Program-made: the position numbers and the translations under genes
Source: a virus
IMG/VR virus record: IMGVR_UViG_3300027977_000153
Span: 1 to 28,859 of that record
Direction: 5' to 3' (one strand)
DNA length: 28,859 nucleotides
Shown: positions 1-10,364 of the stretch, piece after piece
Layout: the number at the start of each line of letters is the position of its first letter
Numbering within the stretch: the stretch's first letter is position 1
The notes under the pieces: generated by a model
The model's input: only the letters and a program-made list of their open reading frames with translations
Database searches by the model: none
Told to the model about the DNA's origin: nothing

Positions 1-3000
1 TAGGTGTTACATAAGTTTCATCTAAGAATAGTTCAGGCACATACGCTGGATACAATCCCAGTTTGGTAGGAGTGTTAGGAACATAACTACCAAAAGTAGC
101 TTCGTACTCCTGAATGGTCACAACTTCGCCTACTGCTAGTGGTATCAAGATTGTAATGATTGGTGCATCAACACTGACTGTGTATTCTACATTTCTGGTC
201 AGCAGTCGATCATCGATGTATACCAGCAATGCTTGATAATTAGCAGAAGTGTAATTGTACACTTGTGTGAGATCAAATATCTGTGTGGTGATTGGTGTCA
301 CAGTGGTCTGAAGCTGTGTGTATACTGTGCCGGTAGGCAACATGTCTGACCAATAGAATGGATTTGAACTGGTACGGCCTGTGTTGATTTCAGAAAATAC
401 TGCATTTAATATTTCTGCCACTGACATATTTGTGTAGTCACCTTGAGCCGCTGTGTTCAAGAACTGTGCTTTGAATTTTTCGTATTCTCTAGAATTAAAT
501 GCCAATGACGCAAAAATATCGTAATCAGGCTTGCGCAAAAAGTACCCAGCCAGTGTCATAGGTGAGCTTTGTTGTAAAATGCTCAAACCGTAAGGAACAA
601 TATTGCCCAGATCTCTGGTGTTGTTAGCACCATTTACATCACCAGTGAGATTGACTAAATTTTCTGCAATGCTGTCATAATGTGTTCTTATGGTGCCCAA
701 TGTAAAGTATGGGCTGTTGCCGTTTAACGGATTGTTTTCTAAGTTGATAGGAACTTGATAGAATCCAACAGCACTTACCTGATCGCTTAATACCAATACT
801 TCAATGATATCTCCCAACACTATTTTTGTTGTAGGGTTGAATCTAATAGTTGTAGTGTCATCTGTGGTAGTAAATGTGTAATTGCCTGGGTCTTGAAACA
901 AACTACTGTAGTTTTGACTCACACTAGTGGCATAGACTTTAATGCTGGGTATCGCTCCAGTTGGCAGTGCAGCCACGTCTAGAATCAATGGGGTAGTTGC
1001 TGTGATAATTTCTGATAGCACAGTTTGTGATGGGGTGATGGTATAAGTTCCCACTCCGCCAGTGCCAGTGATTAATCCTGTAATTTGTGTACCCGGAGTG
1101 ACTCCTTTGCCACTAAGACTTTGTCCAATCAATAATGAGCCATTGGCTGGACCTTGTGTCACGGTCAGTGTTGTACCTGAAATAGATGCTGTTATGGGTG
1201 TGGTACTGTAGGTGAAGTTAAATTGTTGATAAATTTGACTCTTGACAGCAGCTTTCTGCCAACCAAGTTCTTTAGCATACACAGTTCGATCTTCATATTG
1301 GCGAACATGCCCTATACTGATATTTTCAGTTTGTTGTACATTGTCTTTGACGTAGATAAAGGTGTCTGCATAGAGATTGTTATCAAACACAATATCGCCG
1401 ATGTTATTCAAGCTGAGATATCTTAAGGGGAATCCCAACACAGTATCTGCCACAGTCCCTGGACCAACAGCATAGCTGAACAATGGGCTACCGCCAGTTG
1501 TAGTACCAAGATTGTTTTTGGCAGTTGAAAAAGTTGAACTTGGATATACCGCACGATTGCCCAAGCTATATCCTGCTTGATCATACACATCAAACATGGG
1601 ATTTTGATTCACAGCAGTTTTTTGTTGTGCTTGAATCCATTGTATACCATCATAATAAAAGGTTGTTCCGGTCAGTGTAGTACCGCTCAAACAAACCACA
1701 CACTGATCAGTCAATGCTAATGCATCATCTGCAGGTACTAGATCAATAACAGGCTGGTCTACTAGTGAACTATCGGGCAATGGCACAGAAGCTGGGCTTA
1801 TAAAGTTGACCACATATACTTTGTTACGCACTTGTGGGTCGGTGTCTTTGGCAAAGATTACTCTATTACCTTGTTGTAGATTATACGCCTGGCCCACAAC
1901 AGTGTATTGGGTTGTTCCATTGACGTTTGTTAGAGCATCTGTTTGATTTAGATCAATTATGTTCACTGGCTGTTTGGCCTCGGTGCCCATGTTGTACAAA
2001 TGTGTACCGCCACGGAATTCAACGATTGGACGTTTGGCCCGGAATCTGTTATCCAACACTGCATTTGTGTTATTGTAGGCAGCCGCTGCGTTGATTACAT
2101 CAATATGGAACCAACGGTTTGATCTTGTCCATGCATTGAGATCAGGACTGTCTAATGCTATTGTGATATAGTCTGGATCCAATGGTTGATTTAATGTTCC
2201 GTCCCAGTTGGCAGAATCCCATGGAACAAAATCCCAAGGAGTGCTAGCAGTGCGTACAATCTCTGGAGTAATATAATCAGTTTCCAACAACAATTGGATA
2301 GCCGTGCCTACTCCGGCCACATAATAAGTTTGAGCTTGATAACTAGCAGGAACTACACTGCCTTGAAAAGTGATTTTTAAATTATTAGTAAACACCACTC
2401 CATTAGGAGAAGTATAGTTTTGCTTGCCAAGGATGTCAGTGACCACATTGATAGTTGCAGCTTGAGTCTGATCTACCAGTCTAATTTGTCCAAAAATTTC
2501 TGGATTGGTGCCATCTTGATACCACAGTGTATCTTGTACAGCAGTCAACAACGGTATTTGTTCAAAGTAACCTGATGCGTTAAGATACCACTCTGTAGTG
2601 CTCCATTCAGCACCAAATATAATGGTAAATTTGTTCAGGCTAGGAACTGCTAACACTGGCAACAGTTGTATAGTCTGCCCTGGGCCAGTGCCTATGTATT
2701 GTATTTGGTATACATTAGTAGGTGCTGTGGTATTGTTGAATACCACACTGCGATTTTGAAGATTAGTTATACCATCTATACCTGAAGGATAGTTGGCAAA
2801 AAATGTAGATACCAGCACTCCATTGATTTGATTATAATCAATGTCAGTCAACAAATCAACTTGCCCAGCTGTGGGCACAGTAGGAGCCAGAGCTAGATCG
2901 TAATAAAACTGTTGAGCAGTTTTAAAAGGCACACTAAAAGTAACAGTTCCTGAATTTTCACCATTATTAGTGACACCCAACACATCTCTAGAACTAATGT

Positions 3001-3637
3001 TAGGAGCATAAGGCAACCGACCATTTACTCCTGGATCTGACTGTATCCAAAAAGAGTTGGGCACTTGATTAACTACAAACTCATAAGTTCCGCCACGCAC
3101 CAAAGTGATTACAGGATTCTGACCTTGAATGCTTGAAAATTCGTACGATGTATCTGTTCTGGTCACGTTGTATGTGGCCGTGACTGGAATTGTAGATCCG
3201 CTCACACCCACAGATATAGGGCCGCCGGGCAACCAGTAATACTGACTGTAATTTGTAAACTTATCAAAGTTTATAAAAGGATCCCAGGTATAATAATCGC
3301 TGGTATACAGTCTTGATGCGTTGTTGGTGAATCCACCTTGACGACCTATTGCATCAGTTATACCTGGGTAAGTCACAGCATCTGCAATGGTATTGGTGTC
3401 TGGTACCAAACTTATCACACCAGGTTCCAGTTGATAGTTTGATCGATCCGCCGTGGGTTCAATCACATAATAGTCATTGGGATTTACACCTGGACCTAAA
3501 TGACGTCCAACAAACCCTTGTGTTTTTTTGAACTCAGGTTCCTGAACCAGTTGATCTAATGTAGCTGATAAAAATTGCTTGTTAGTGCTGGTTTGGAATA
3601 TTGGTGGTAGAAAATCTACCGACTTTGTTGTGGCCAT
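1..3637 (-). CDS. Giant virion structural protein, probable baseplate-associated (C-terminus cut by window edge)
   Basis: An open frame runs from the ATG at 3637 to the left edge without a stop, giving at least 1212 codons. The start shares one base with the gp6 stop (TAATG) and follows a GGAG Shine-Dalgarno sequence with 7 nt spacing inside the gp6 end, so the two are probably translationally coupled. The protein is rich in Thr, Asn, Gly, Tyr and Val, with no signal peptide or membrane segment, as in beta-rich virion proteins. Around residues 165-240 a segment containing [15 protein letters not shown] and later [17 protein letters not shown] resembles the cupredoxin-like beta domains of marine phage tail proteins. 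It sits where T4 has gene 7, the large wedge protein. I infer a wedge or peripheral baseplate role from position and composition; homology to gp7 itself is not shown. Confidence 0.6.
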   Translation of the reverse strand, partial: MATTKSVDFLPPIFQTSTNKQFLSATLDQLVQEPEFKKTQGFVGRHLGPGVNPNDYYVIEPTADRSNYQLEPGVISLVPDTNTIADAVTYPGITDAIGRQGGFTNNASRLYTSDYYTWDPFINFDKFTNYSQYYWLPGGPISVGVSGSTIPVTATYNVTRTDTSYEFSSIQGQNPVITLVRGGTYEFVVNQVPNSFWIQSDPGVNGRLPYAPNISSRDVLGVTNNGENSGTVTFSVPFKTAQQFYYDLALAPTVPTAGQVDLLTDIDYNQINGVLVSTFFANYPSGIDGITNLQNRSVVFNNTTAPTNVYQIQYIGTGPGQTIQLLPVLAVPSLNKFTIIFGAEWSTTEWYLNASGYFEQIPLLTAVQDTLWYQDGTNPEIFGQIRLVDQTQAATINVVTDILGKQNYTSPNGVVFTNNLKITFQGSVVPASYQAQTYYVAGVGTAIQLLLETDYITPEIVRTASTPWDFVPWDSANWDGTLNQPLDPDYITIALDSPDLNAWTRSNRWFHIDVINAAAAYNNTNAVLDNRFRAKRPIVEFRGGTHLYNMGTEAKQPVNIIDLNQTDALTNVNGTTQYTVVGQAYNLQQGNRVIFAKDTDPQVRNKVYVVNFISPASVPLPDSSLVDQPVIDLVPADDALALTDQCVVCLSGTTLTGTTFYYDGIQWIQAQQKTAVNQNPMFDVYDQAGYSLGNRAVYPSSTFSTAKNNLGTTTGGSPLFSYAVGPGTVADTVLGFPLRYLSLNNIGDIVFDNNLYADTFIYVKDNVQQTENISIGHVRQYEDRTVYAKELGWQKAAVKSQIYQQFNFTYSTTPITASISGTTLTVTQGPANGSLLIGQSLSGKGVTPGTQITGLITGTGGVGTYTITPSQTVLSEIITATTPLILDVAALPTGAIPSIKVYATSVSQNYSSLFQDPGNYTFTTTDDTTTIRFNPTTKIVLGDIIEVLVLSDQVSAVGFYQVPINLENNPLNGNSPYFTLGTIRTHYDSIAENLVNLTGDVNGANNTRDLGNIVPYGLSILQQSSPMTLAGYFLRKPDYDIFASLAFNSREYEKFKAQFLNTAAQGDYTNMSVAEILNAVFSEINTGRTSSNPFYWSDMLPTGTVYTQLQTTVTPITTQIFDLTQVYNYTSANYQALLVYIDDRLLTRNVEYTVSVDAPIITILIPLAVGEVVTIQEYEATFGSYVPNTPTKLGLYPAYVPELFLDETYVTP

Positions 3638-6600
3638 TAAATTACTCCGCTGCCAGGTGCAGTTCTAATATTAGTTGAAGTCAAGGAAGTAATAACTTCT
3701 ACTGAGCTTACGCCAGCACCATTGACAAATATTTCATTTGGTGCTGAATTTATTTCATACAAGTCACCAAAATATTTCAATGGATCTAATGGCACCAAGA
3801 CCACTGAACTTACAATGCCGCCCATGTTTCTGTGTATGTAAGCAGCCAGTTCTGAGAAATAAAACGTATCGCCAAAATTCCATTTGTCAATACTGAAATA
3901 TTCATTCAAATTGGCCACTACCAGAGTTTTAATTTCACTTTCGCTAGCAGTGGAATTGGCAGTACGTATTACTTTGATAGTTGCACGTAGATTTTCAGCT
4001 GCCTTGGGTCCAAACAATGGTTTGAATGATACTGAATTTAATACTATATTGTCAGATATCATTTTGTAAGATTCAAGTCCTTGATATGCGGTATCAAGTT
4101 CATTGATTGTAGGAACATCAGGTTTAGGTACTGTGTTTGTTGAATCTCTGATCCAATTCTGATAAGCTGTATAGTAGGCTTGTGTGACCACATACAAATC
4201 AATAATGTTAGTGGTGCCTGGATCAATACGATCTGTCAGCGGAGCATTATGTCTGTATTGGAAATACATGCCTGATCGGCCTACTTTGGCCAACCACTCT
4301 GATGTTACATCTAATAGAATTTTTGTCCCATTGGTGCTGATTACCAATTGATAAAACGCACCCACTTGACCAGTCAATGGACCCACTGTTATTGTTTGAG
4401 AATATGCATAAAACATCTGTCCAACAACATATTGAGATTTCACAACTTCAATGTCATCCATGGTGGCATAATCACTGTTGACAATGCCTGGGGCAATTAA
4501 CAAATAGCGTTGCAGATTATCAAAGTCCACTGTCTTTTGGAAGAATACGTATTTTGTATTTGAATTCACATTGGGTGCAACAATATCATTGAAAAAATCA
4601 GGATCATCTGTAACACCATCATTGTTACGATCTTGGTAGCTGACCGTGACTTGGAAATCGTCGACTAGACCGTCAGACTGCACAGGCTGTCCAGTGATCT
4701 TGAGATAGATATCCCCTGGTTGAGGACTATTTGAGTCAGGCAAACTGTTGACTTTGAGTACATTGATAAAGTCACTAACCACGTTACCCAGTCGAGGATC
4801 ATAAATTCGATTGCCAGTTTCAAAGAAGAATCTAGTCTGTAACACTGACCCCCAATTGTACACCAATGCACGATTGGTCACTGTGTATTTTGTTCCATTG
4901 GTCACTGCCTGAATCATCCAGCTGGCATCTTGATTTGTACCAGATGTGCTGCCTGCATTTGCCAAACTAAATGTAGCATCGATATCTATGTTGTTGGAAT
5001 TGATTAGATACCAAGTGTAAGGAGTACCAGTGATTGCACCTGTGTTATCATACCCTAGACCAAAATTTCTATACAGCAATATTTGCTGTGTGATTTCTGT
5101 GATCAAACTGCTGGGCAAAGTAGTAATAAGCAATGGAATTACTTCTGTTGGAATTGCACCAGTAGGTACAAACACATTCAATGCCACAGGGCCAGTTCCA
5201 TCCGTAAAGTTTCCTTGCCCTTGATTTGTGCCATCTAAATAGATACTCAAAGGGCTGGCCCAGAAATACAAGCGTTCATCTGCTAGTGTGGGTATTCCTA
5301 ATTTAAGACGATTGGTGGCATCAAAGAAATAGCCAGGTGGCGCTGTAAATTTAATCAAACTGCCCACTGTGATAAACTTTGAATTGGAACTGCTGTATGT
5401 ACTAATAGGTGCAGGATTACCAGCAGCATTTTTAAAATATCCTGTAGTTTCATTGGCCAGAGTTGTGCTCTGATTCCAGGTTAAATTCAATACTGATAAA
5501 TTTGGTCTAAGGAAGTTGGCATAATAAAACTGCACAAATGCATCTGTTGATATAAGTGGTTGCAATTGGTTACCAACCACATCAGCAATGTCATTGTTAG
5601 TGAGCCAGGTAAACAAAAATGTAGGCAGTAGATTGTCTTCCCATATGGCACCGTCAGACGAAAAAATATTTGTAGAACTGTACTTGCCTGTGTTATCCAC
5701 TAGATCAAGATATCGACTGGTGCCAATACTAGCACGATTCAATGCATAACTTTTGATGATAGAATTGTATTCAGTAAACGGAAAGTTGGTGTAATCTTCA
5801 CCGTTGACCATGCGATTCTGTGTGTAATATCTAGCAGGCGCACGTTGTTTGATTTCATCTAGTGTTTCTCTGGCCTGAGCATTACTCACTGGAGTTGTAA
5901 TACCACATGTGAATGTGATAGTTTCCAACTGTCCTGATCTACTGATATAGCTGATGGGCAATACCACACTTTGCATTTCTTCTGGATTGATAATGTACTG
6001 CAATCCGTTTGATGCACGAACATAAGCACGGAACAATCCAGTAGGTATAGCTGAAAATATGCCGTCACCAAATGTCAATGTGATTTGATCATTGGCTCTG
6101 GATGTGACTGAATATAAACTACGTTGGTCAGGAGCCAGTTGTTCTGCTGCCGCAGCGTATACAGACTGTACATACTGCCATTCTCTAGTGACTGTTCCAG
6201 TGTTGTCCAATTGGAACAACCAACGATCTTCGTTGTTTACACCATCAATATTGATATTAACTGTGCGATTAGGAATACGTTCAGCCAAGTTAAAATCTTG
6301 ATTCTGCAACACACCTTGCTTGAAGTAGAAAAAATATCCTGTGTTTGCTGCTGCATAACCCAGTGAATCATTACGGAACAATATATTAAAAATTCCGTTG
6401 GGTTGTGGTGCTGGCTCAAAAATAAACGGTGACGTTGTTGGTGTTCCTACCGAAGTAGCATTCACTGCTTCAAATGGCATGTTAACACCATCCACAGTAG
6501 CAGTGTATGGTAATACTGGCAGAAATCCAGGAACCAGATTGATTGAATATTCAGATGTGTCCACACCCACAATAGTTTCGCGATTTCCAGGGCGGCCAAC

Positions 6601-7107
6601 TCGTTGTGTGTCTACCAATGCCGAATTGACAATTGCGGTGAACTGCTCTAACCAGTTGAAGTTAGTAGGATCGTTCCAATTGATTGTGACGTTGGCTAAA
6701 TTTATACCATTGAAATCTGTGATATTTTCTGTGGTTTGAACAGAAAATACTTTGAGATACCCACTGGCAGCAGTGTTTCGTTTGGGTGTATAGCTTACTA
6801 GATTTGCCAGTCGAACCACACTATCTCTACGTTCAGCGGTGTCTATGTAGTTTTCTCTAGTGTTGAGATCATTACGAAAACTCATGGCTTGACCCATGAA
6901 CGCTATTACATCCAGCAATGCAATAAATTCTGAACTTTCAATGTAATCATTAAAAGTCTCGGGATAATACTGGCGCAGATAGTCTACAAAACTTTTGCGT
7001 AAGGTTTCAAAGTCGTAACTTTGGAAATCCGCTTCTCTGTAGGTTTCGTAGATGCGTTTCCAATCTTCTACTCCGAATATAACTGTTTGTCTAGTAGTGG
7101 TTGCCAT
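3637..7107 (-). CDS. gp6: Baseplate wedge protein gp6 (baseplate J-like), enlarged
   Basis: Protein of 1156 aa. The N-terminal 120 residues carry the typical gp6 pattern: [19 protein letters not shown], then [20 protein letters not shown] and [17 protein letters not shown]. In T4, gp6 dimers form the continuous ring of the baseplate inner wedge together with gp25 and gp53, and both partners are in this operon. T4 gp6 is 660 aa, so this version carries several hundred extra residues, mainly beta-rich and Asn/Thr-rich sequence in the middle (roughly residues 480-850). Residues 826-837 ([12 protein letters not shown]) match an EF-hand-type calcium loop. The ATG at 7107 is preceded by CGGA with about 6 nt spacing and by a late-promoter motif at 7128-7135. 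The stop overlaps the next start (TAATG). Identity is secure from the N-terminus and the context. Confidence 0.88.
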   Translation of the reverse strand: MATTTRQTVIFGVEDWKRIYETYREADFQSYDFETLRKSFVDYLRQYYPETFNDYIESSEFIALLDVIAFMGQAMSFRNDLNTRENYIDTAERRDSVVRLANLVSYTPKRNTAASGYLKVFSVQTTENITDFNGINLANVTINWNDPTNFNWLEQFTAIVNSALVDTQRVGRPGNRETIVGVDTSEYSINLVPGFLPVLPYTATVDGVNMPFEAVNATSVGTPTTSPFIFEPAPQPNGIFNILFRNDSLGYAAANTGYFFYFKQGVLQNQDFNLAERIPNRTVNINIDGVNNEDRWLFQLDNTGTVTREWQYVQSVYAAAAEQLAPDQRSLYSVTSRANDQITLTFGDGIFSAIPTGLFRAYVRASNGLQYIINPEEMQSVVLPISYISRSGQLETITFTCGITTPVSNAQARETLDEIKQRAPARYYTQNRMVNGEDYTNFPFTEYNSIIKSYALNRASIGTSRYLDLVDNTGKYSSTNIFSSDGAIWEDNLLPTFLFTWLTNNDIADVVGNQLQPLISTDAFVQFYYANFLRPNLSVLNLTWNQSTTLANETTGYFKNAAGNPAPISTYSSSNSKFITVGSLIKFTAPPGYFFDATNRLKLGIPTLADERLYFWASPLSIYLDGTNQGQGNFTDGTGPVALNVFVPTGAIPTEVIPLLITTLPSSLITEITQQILLYRNFGLGYDNTGAITGTPYTWYLINSNNIDIDATFSLANAGSTSGTNQDASWMIQAVTNGTKYTVTNRALVYNWGSVLQTRFFFETGNRIYDPRLGNVVSDFINVLKVNSLPDSNSPQPGDIYLKITGQPVQSDGLVDDFQVTVSYQDRNNDGVTDDPDFFNDIVAPNVNSNTKYVFFQKTVDFDNLQRYLLIAPGIVNSDYATMDDIEVVKSQYVVGQMFYAYSQTITVGPLTGQVGAFYQLVISTNGTKILLDVTSEWLAKVGRSGMYFQYRHNAPLTDRIDPGTTNIIDLYVVTQAYYTAYQNWIRDSTNTVPKPDVPTINELDTAYQGLESYKMISDNIVLNSVSFKPLFGPKAAENLRATIKVIRTANSTASESEIKTLVVANLNEYFSIDKWNFGDTFYFSELAAYIHRNMGGIVSSVVLVPLDPLKYFGDLYEINSAPNEIFVNGAGVSSVEVITSLTSTNIRTAPGSGVI

Positions 7108-7127
7108 GATCGTCCGTTGTTATTTGT

Positions 7128-7135
7128 TATTTACC
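7128..7135 (-). promoter_or_regulatory. Candidate late promoter (GGTAAATA) for gp6
   Basis: On the minus strand the sequence reads GGTAAATA, matching the 3' six bases of the T4 late promoter TATAAATA. If the last A is -6, as in T4, transcription starts near 7122, giving a 15-nt leader that contains the CGGA ribosome-binding site of gp6. The match lies in the 48-bp gp25-gp6 gap. Function is inferred. Confidence 0.45.
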
Positions 7136-7140
7136 AAACA

Positions 7141-7160
7141 TATAAACGGCTGCGTTTATA
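7141..7160 (-). repeat. Perfect 8-bp inverted repeat at the end of gp25
   Basis: TATAAACG (7141-7148) and CGTTTATA (7153-7160) are exact reverse complements around a 4-nt centre. The repeat overlaps the gp25 stop codon. On the minus strand the hairpin is followed by a short T-rich stretch (TGTTTGG), so it may weaken read-through or protect the 3' end of the gp25 message. It lacks a true U-tract, so it is not called a terminator. Confidence 0.5.
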
Positions 7161-7530
7161 CAAACGAAGCTCTACGTTGTTGTTGATCAAAGAACACACT
7201 CAACAGCTGAGAATCAGTATTAGGAACAAACTGTACTTCAAGTTCAATCAACACACCATTTTCCTGAGGGAATAAATTTACATCTGTAATTGCCACTCTA
7301 GGGTCGCCGCCGGCCACACGCTGCACTTCTCGCAAAATAGCAGCCATAGTAGTTTGGTCCTGACTTTCAAACAAAAAATCCCAAAGTATGGTACCGTATG
7401 CAGGACGGCCGGGCAGTTGTCCTTGCAAGATGTTAAAAGCGTTCAAGAGGTCACGTTTGATTAACTCTTGGTCTACTAGAGTAAACTTTTTATATTGATT
7501 TTGTGTGTTGAATCCAATGAAGGTAGGCAT
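7156..7530 (-). CDS. gp25: Baseplate wedge protein gp25
   Basis: Protein of 124 aa, close to the 132 aa of T4 gp25. The pattern RDLLNAFNILQGQLPGRPAYGT, split here as RDLLNAFNIL and GRPAYGTILWDFLF, followed by a beta-strand end (ELEVQFVP), is characteristic of the gp25/lysozyme-like wedge family. In T4, gp25 together with gp6 and gp53 forms the core bundle of the inner wedge and helps to start sheath assembly. It lies directly upstream of gp6 with a 48-bp gap, as in many T4-like phages. There is no strong Shine-Dalgarno sequence before the ATG at 7530, only GGA 11 nt away. The late-promoter motif at 7536-7543 would place the transcript start at or next to the ATG, so late messages may be leaderless or the gene may rely on the upstream gene. 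Confidence 0.9.
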   Translation of the reverse strand: MPTFIGFNTQNQYKKFTLVDQELIKRDLLNAFNILQGQLPGRPAYGTILWDFLFESQDQTTMAAILREVQRVAGGDPRVAITDVNLFPQENGVLIELEVQFVPNTDSQLLSVFFDQQQRRASFV

Positions 7531-7535
7531 GTTGA

Positions 7536-7543
7536 TATTTATC
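7536..7543 (-). promoter_or_regulatory. Candidate late promoter (GATAAATA) at gp25
   Basis: The minus strand reads GATAAATA, seven of eight bases matching the T4 late promoter TATAAATA. It lies in the 33-bp gap upstream of gp25. Placing the last A at -6 puts +1 at about 7530, the A of the ATG, so any transcript would be leaderless for gp25 and would mainly serve gp6 and the genes beyond. This is inference from the motif. Confidence 0.35.
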
Positions 7544-7563
7544 CATTGGATTCCAGTTCAGAT

Positions 7564-8835
7564 TTACACTGATGGCGAAAAGTCTGGTATAGATATTTTG
7601 CTATTTCCAATGATTGCCAATACTGCCTGATTCACAGTTTGTCTATTCACTGTGTTTGCAGCAGCAGTGGGTGTTACAGTGCCTGCTTCCAATGGGTTGC
7701 CACCGCCACCTAAAAACGAGCTAGCAAAAGAAAATACTTGTGCAAATTGTGCAGATTGTGCAAATCCATTTAGTACCGACGATAATCCTGGCACCGATGC
7801 TAATCCACCTGACACCAAACTGCCCACTCCACCTGACAACAACCCGCCCACTCCACCTGACAACAACCCGCCCACGCTGCCAGACAACAAAGTACCTGCG
7901 CCACCAGATAACAAACTGCCTACACTGCCCGACAACAAACTACCTGCGCCACCAGATAACAAACTGCCTACTCCGCCTGATAGCGCACCACCAATGCCAC
8001 TGCCTGAAATTAACCCACTTATGTTGCCGCCTAACCCACTGGTTATTGCACTTGCAATACCCGACGCTCCGGTTGCACTTGATAACCATTCAGTAGCAGT
8101 ACCTGCACCAAATTTTGTAGCTACATTTATCAATGGACCTAATTGTGTTGCCGATTCTAATCCTGTAATTGCGCCCAGTTGTTTAAGCTGATCAAAATTT
8201 GTACTCATCAACCCCTGTTGCACTGCTGTTTGCAAACTACCACTACTGAGTACAGAAGTGATATCTGTTGCGCCTAGCTTGCCTGTCCAGCTTGTGGGAC
8301 TTGACAAAATGCTGGTAAATTTTGATGGATCTAAATTTATCTGATCAGCAAGACCTGGTTTGATCAATCCTGACAGTTGTAATTGATCAGCATTGAGTCC
8401 AAATTGTCCTAGCCCTTTGATATTGGTAATTGCATCAGTGGCCTGGTTTACTGACGCGGCAGTTTGAGCTACTAACCCTTGTATCTGTGTAGACCCAACA
8501 GACCCAATTGTTTGTGCTAATGTTTTAGTATTGACAAAGTCGCTAACTGTGATAGCGTTTGGTACCGGTAAGCCCGTTAGGTTTGGAAGATTAATATAAT
8601 TGCCTATTTGTTTTGTCAAACTTATGGCCTGTGGACCCAACTGTGCCAATGCCGAACTTAACCCGCCGGCTGACTGAGTAACTGCATTGACTAGCCCGCC
8701 AACTGGCAATCCAGTTAATCCACCTGTGGATGTTTGTTGAGTAAACACTGCCCGGGCTTGCTCAAACGTAGCAGTGGATGGGCCTTGTACTTCGTAGGTT
8801 GCGCCATCTGGGCCTGTAAATGTAAAGTTGCTCAT
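7564..8835 (-). CDS. Gly/Leu-repeat virion protein of unknown function
   Basis: Protein of 423 aa with three parts. The N-terminus (FTFTGPDGATYEVQGPSTAT, then FEQARAVF) resembles a short beta-plus-helix module found at the start of assorted phage proteins. The middle, residues about 40-280, is helical and rich in Ala, Gln and Leu. Residues about 285-343 are an eight-residue repeat of the type GG(V/A)GSLLS, about seven copies, followed by an Ala/Phe-rich tail. No enzyme motif or signal peptide is seen. The ATG overlaps the gp5 stop (ATGA), so translation is probably coupled to the spike gene. Position between gp5 and gp25 suggests a late tail component or assembly factor. The repeat could pack as a glycine-zipper or fibrous segment; this is inference. 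I do not recognise a named family. Confidence 0.6.
   Translation of the reverse strand: MSNFTFTGPDGATYEVQGPSTATFEQARAVFTQQTSTGGLTGLPVGGLVNAVTQSAGGLSSALAQLGPQAISLTKQIGNYINLPNLTGLPVPNAITVSDFVNTKTLAQTIGSVGSTQIQGLVAQTAASVNQATDAITNIKGLGQFGLNADQLQLSGLIKPGLADQINLDPSKFTSILSSPTSWTGKLGATDITSVLSSGSLQTAVQQGLMSTNFDQLKQLGAITGLESATQLGPLINVATKFGAGTATEWLSSATGASGIASAITSGLGGNISGLISGSGIGGALSGGVGSLLSGGAGSLLSGSVGSLLSGGAGTLLSGSVGGLLSGGVGGLLSGGVGSLVSGGLASVPGLSSVLNGFAQSAQFAQVFSFASSFLGGGGNPLEAGTVTPTAAANTVNRQTVNQAVLAIIGNSKISIPDFSPSV
7807..7980 (-). repeat. Tandem 24-bp repeat encoding GG(V/A)GSLLS
   Basis: A 24-bp unit recurs in phase at about 7807, 7831, 7855, 7879, 7903, 7927 and 7951. The first units are nearly identical and the later ones have diverged, alternating between two sub-types. 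The repeat stays in frame and encodes eight-residue Gly/Leu/Ser units in the middle-to-C-terminal part of the protein. Confidence 0.8.
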
Positions 8836-10349
8836 GATTTTCTTATGATACTCCAGTTTGTAGGCACTGGTTCTGCTGCCGGAGGTGGAGTAGGAGCTCC
8901 GGTGCCTCCAAGATTTACACTAACCGCTACACCTTTGTTATGATATGGATATGGCTCATGAGTAGGAGCACGAGTAACAATACTTTCCAAAGATTTAGGT
9001 TTTACTTTCCATCCAGTTGAATTATCAAATTCAGTATCATCCAATGTAGTTTTGGGATATAGTTTAGGAGTTTTGACCGGAGTTGTCGCTAATCCATTGA
9101 GGTCTATTCTGAGTGCTTTGAGTCGTAGCGAAGCACCACCATCAAATGATCCTGTTGTTTTGCTTTGCAATGCTAGTGATCCGTCAGCCTTTATGCCCAC
9201 AGTTGATTGACCATACAATACCATTTCACCTTGACTGGCTATGTTCATGGCGCCCACAGCGCCTATGTTGGTAGCCACATTTGATTTCATGTTGAGATTG
9301 CCACCAGCATACATGTTGATGTCTTTGTCAGCATGCAAATTTATAGTACCTTGAGTACGAACATTTACCGAGTTAGTAGAGTAAACATCCACTGTGCCTT
9401 CTTCGCCAAACTCTATCCAGGACTGTCCATTGGCATGAATGATCTGAAAGAAGTTTTCAGAATCATTCATCATGATCTGATGACCTTTGGATGTTCGCAA
9501 TCTAAACAAAGCGTTCTTGTTTTCTAAGTCGCCGTCGTCCATTACCAATGTATGACCACCTTTGCGTCCAATCACTGTGACATCTTGCGGATTAACTGCG
9601 CCGGTGCTGAGTTGTTTACGTATGGTAGCAGGATCTAGTCCACCTTGATAAATGGGTTGCCCAGGTGTAGATATTCCATACACTGTACTTGGACTTTCTC
9701 GCTGTGCATTGGATATAATAGGTCCACGCTCGGGATCTCTGTCTAGTCCTTGCTGGAAAAATATAGCTGCTTGATAACTGTGTACTGGTTTAGGTTGATC
9801 AAAGAATCGCGGATTCTGATCTACTTCTTTGTTGCCAGTGTTGATTTCAGTAACTGGCAGTTGTGGAGCATTTGCAAAATATGCTGCTTGAGTTTTATTT
9901 TGTGTGACATACTGAGCTTGCTTGGCTGCTCCAATGGCAGGTAACATGTGATTTAAACTGTTGTCAATTACACTACCAACATAATAACCTTGATCAGGGT
10001 CGCCTTCAACAAAAAAACACATGACCGATGTTCCAATATCCGGAGGAGTAAACCACATGCCATAGCTTTGTTGATTACCCGGATACGAGCCTGCACCTGC
10101 ACTGGTACTATTTTTTTCTGTGGCACCATAGAACGGTGACAGATAGCGTACCCATCTCCAGGTCTCAGAATTGGTGCTGGGTTGTCCTGTGGCGAATTGT
10201 TCAATGAATACTTGTACACGACCACTGCGAGTGGCATCAATGTTGTTGACAATTCGGCCAATGAATGGCCCCATTTCGGCAGGTGTACCGCCGCGATCAA
10301 ACTTGAAATTTTTTGTTCTTCCCGATGCTTGATTTGTATTAGTTGTCAT
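8832..10349 (-). CDS. gp5: Baseplate central spike gp5-like (OB-fold plus beta-helix, no lysozyme domain)
   Basis: Protein of 505 aa. Residues about 25-130 resemble the gp5/VgrG OB-fold: FIGRIVNNIDATRSGRVQVF, then WVRYLSP, GMWFTPPDIGTSVMCFFVEG and YYVGSVIDN. Residues about 245-430 form a long series of short beta strands with repeated pattern, for example INLHADKDINMYAGG and NLNMKSNVATNIGAVG, typical of the triple-stranded beta-helix that forms the membrane-puncturing needle. The lysozyme domain that T4 gp5 carries between these two parts is absent; the linker (about 130-245) has no recognisable catalytic pattern. It should trimerise and sit under the hub. The gene lies 15 bp after the hub-like gene, with AGGA before the ATG, and its stop overlaps the next start by 4 bp (ATGA). 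Confidence 0.85.
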   Translation of the reverse strand: MTTNTNQASGRTKNFKFDRGGTPAEMGPFIGRIVNNIDATRSGRVQVFIEQFATGQPSTNSETWRWVRYLSPFYGATEKNSTSAGAGSYPGNQQSYGMWFTPPDIGTSVMCFFVEGDPDQGYYVGSVIDNSLNHMLPAIGAAKQAQYVTQNKTQAAYFANAPQLPVTEINTGNKEVDQNPRFFDQPKPVHSYQAAIFFQQGLDRDPERGPIISNAQRESPSTVYGISTPGQPIYQGGLDPATIRKQLSTGAVNPQDVTVIGRKGGHTLVMDDGDLENKNALFRLRTSKGHQIMMNDSENFFQIIHANGQSWIEFGEEGTVDVYSTNSVNVRTQGTINLHADKDINMYAGGNLNMKSNVATNIGAVGAMNIASQGEMVLYGQSTVGIKADGSLALQSKTTGSFDGGASLRLKALRIDLNGLATTPVKTPKLYPKTTLDDTEFDNSTGWKVKPKSLESIVTRAPTHEPYPYHNKGVAVSVNLGGTGAPTPPPAAEPVPTNWSIIRKS

Positions 10350-10364
10350 TACAACATATTTCCT

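Noticed and set aside
6398-6739. Plus-strand ORF of 113 codons inside gp6
   Set aside because: It lies wholly antisense to the conserved part of gp6, with no ribosome site and no recognisable protein pattern.
7141-7160. Intrinsic terminator between gp25 and gp6
   Set aside because: The inverted repeat is perfect but AT-rich and lacks a true U-tract, and the next gene belongs to the same operon; kept as an inverted repeat only.
7807-7980. CRISPR-like array
   Set aside because: Units are contiguous 24-bp in-frame coding repeats with no spacers.
7652-8191. Proline-rich ORF of 179 codons on the plus strand
   Set aside because: It is the antisense of the Gly/Leu repeat gene; its Pro/Asn/Asp repeats are the mirror of that repeat, and it lacks a ribosome site.
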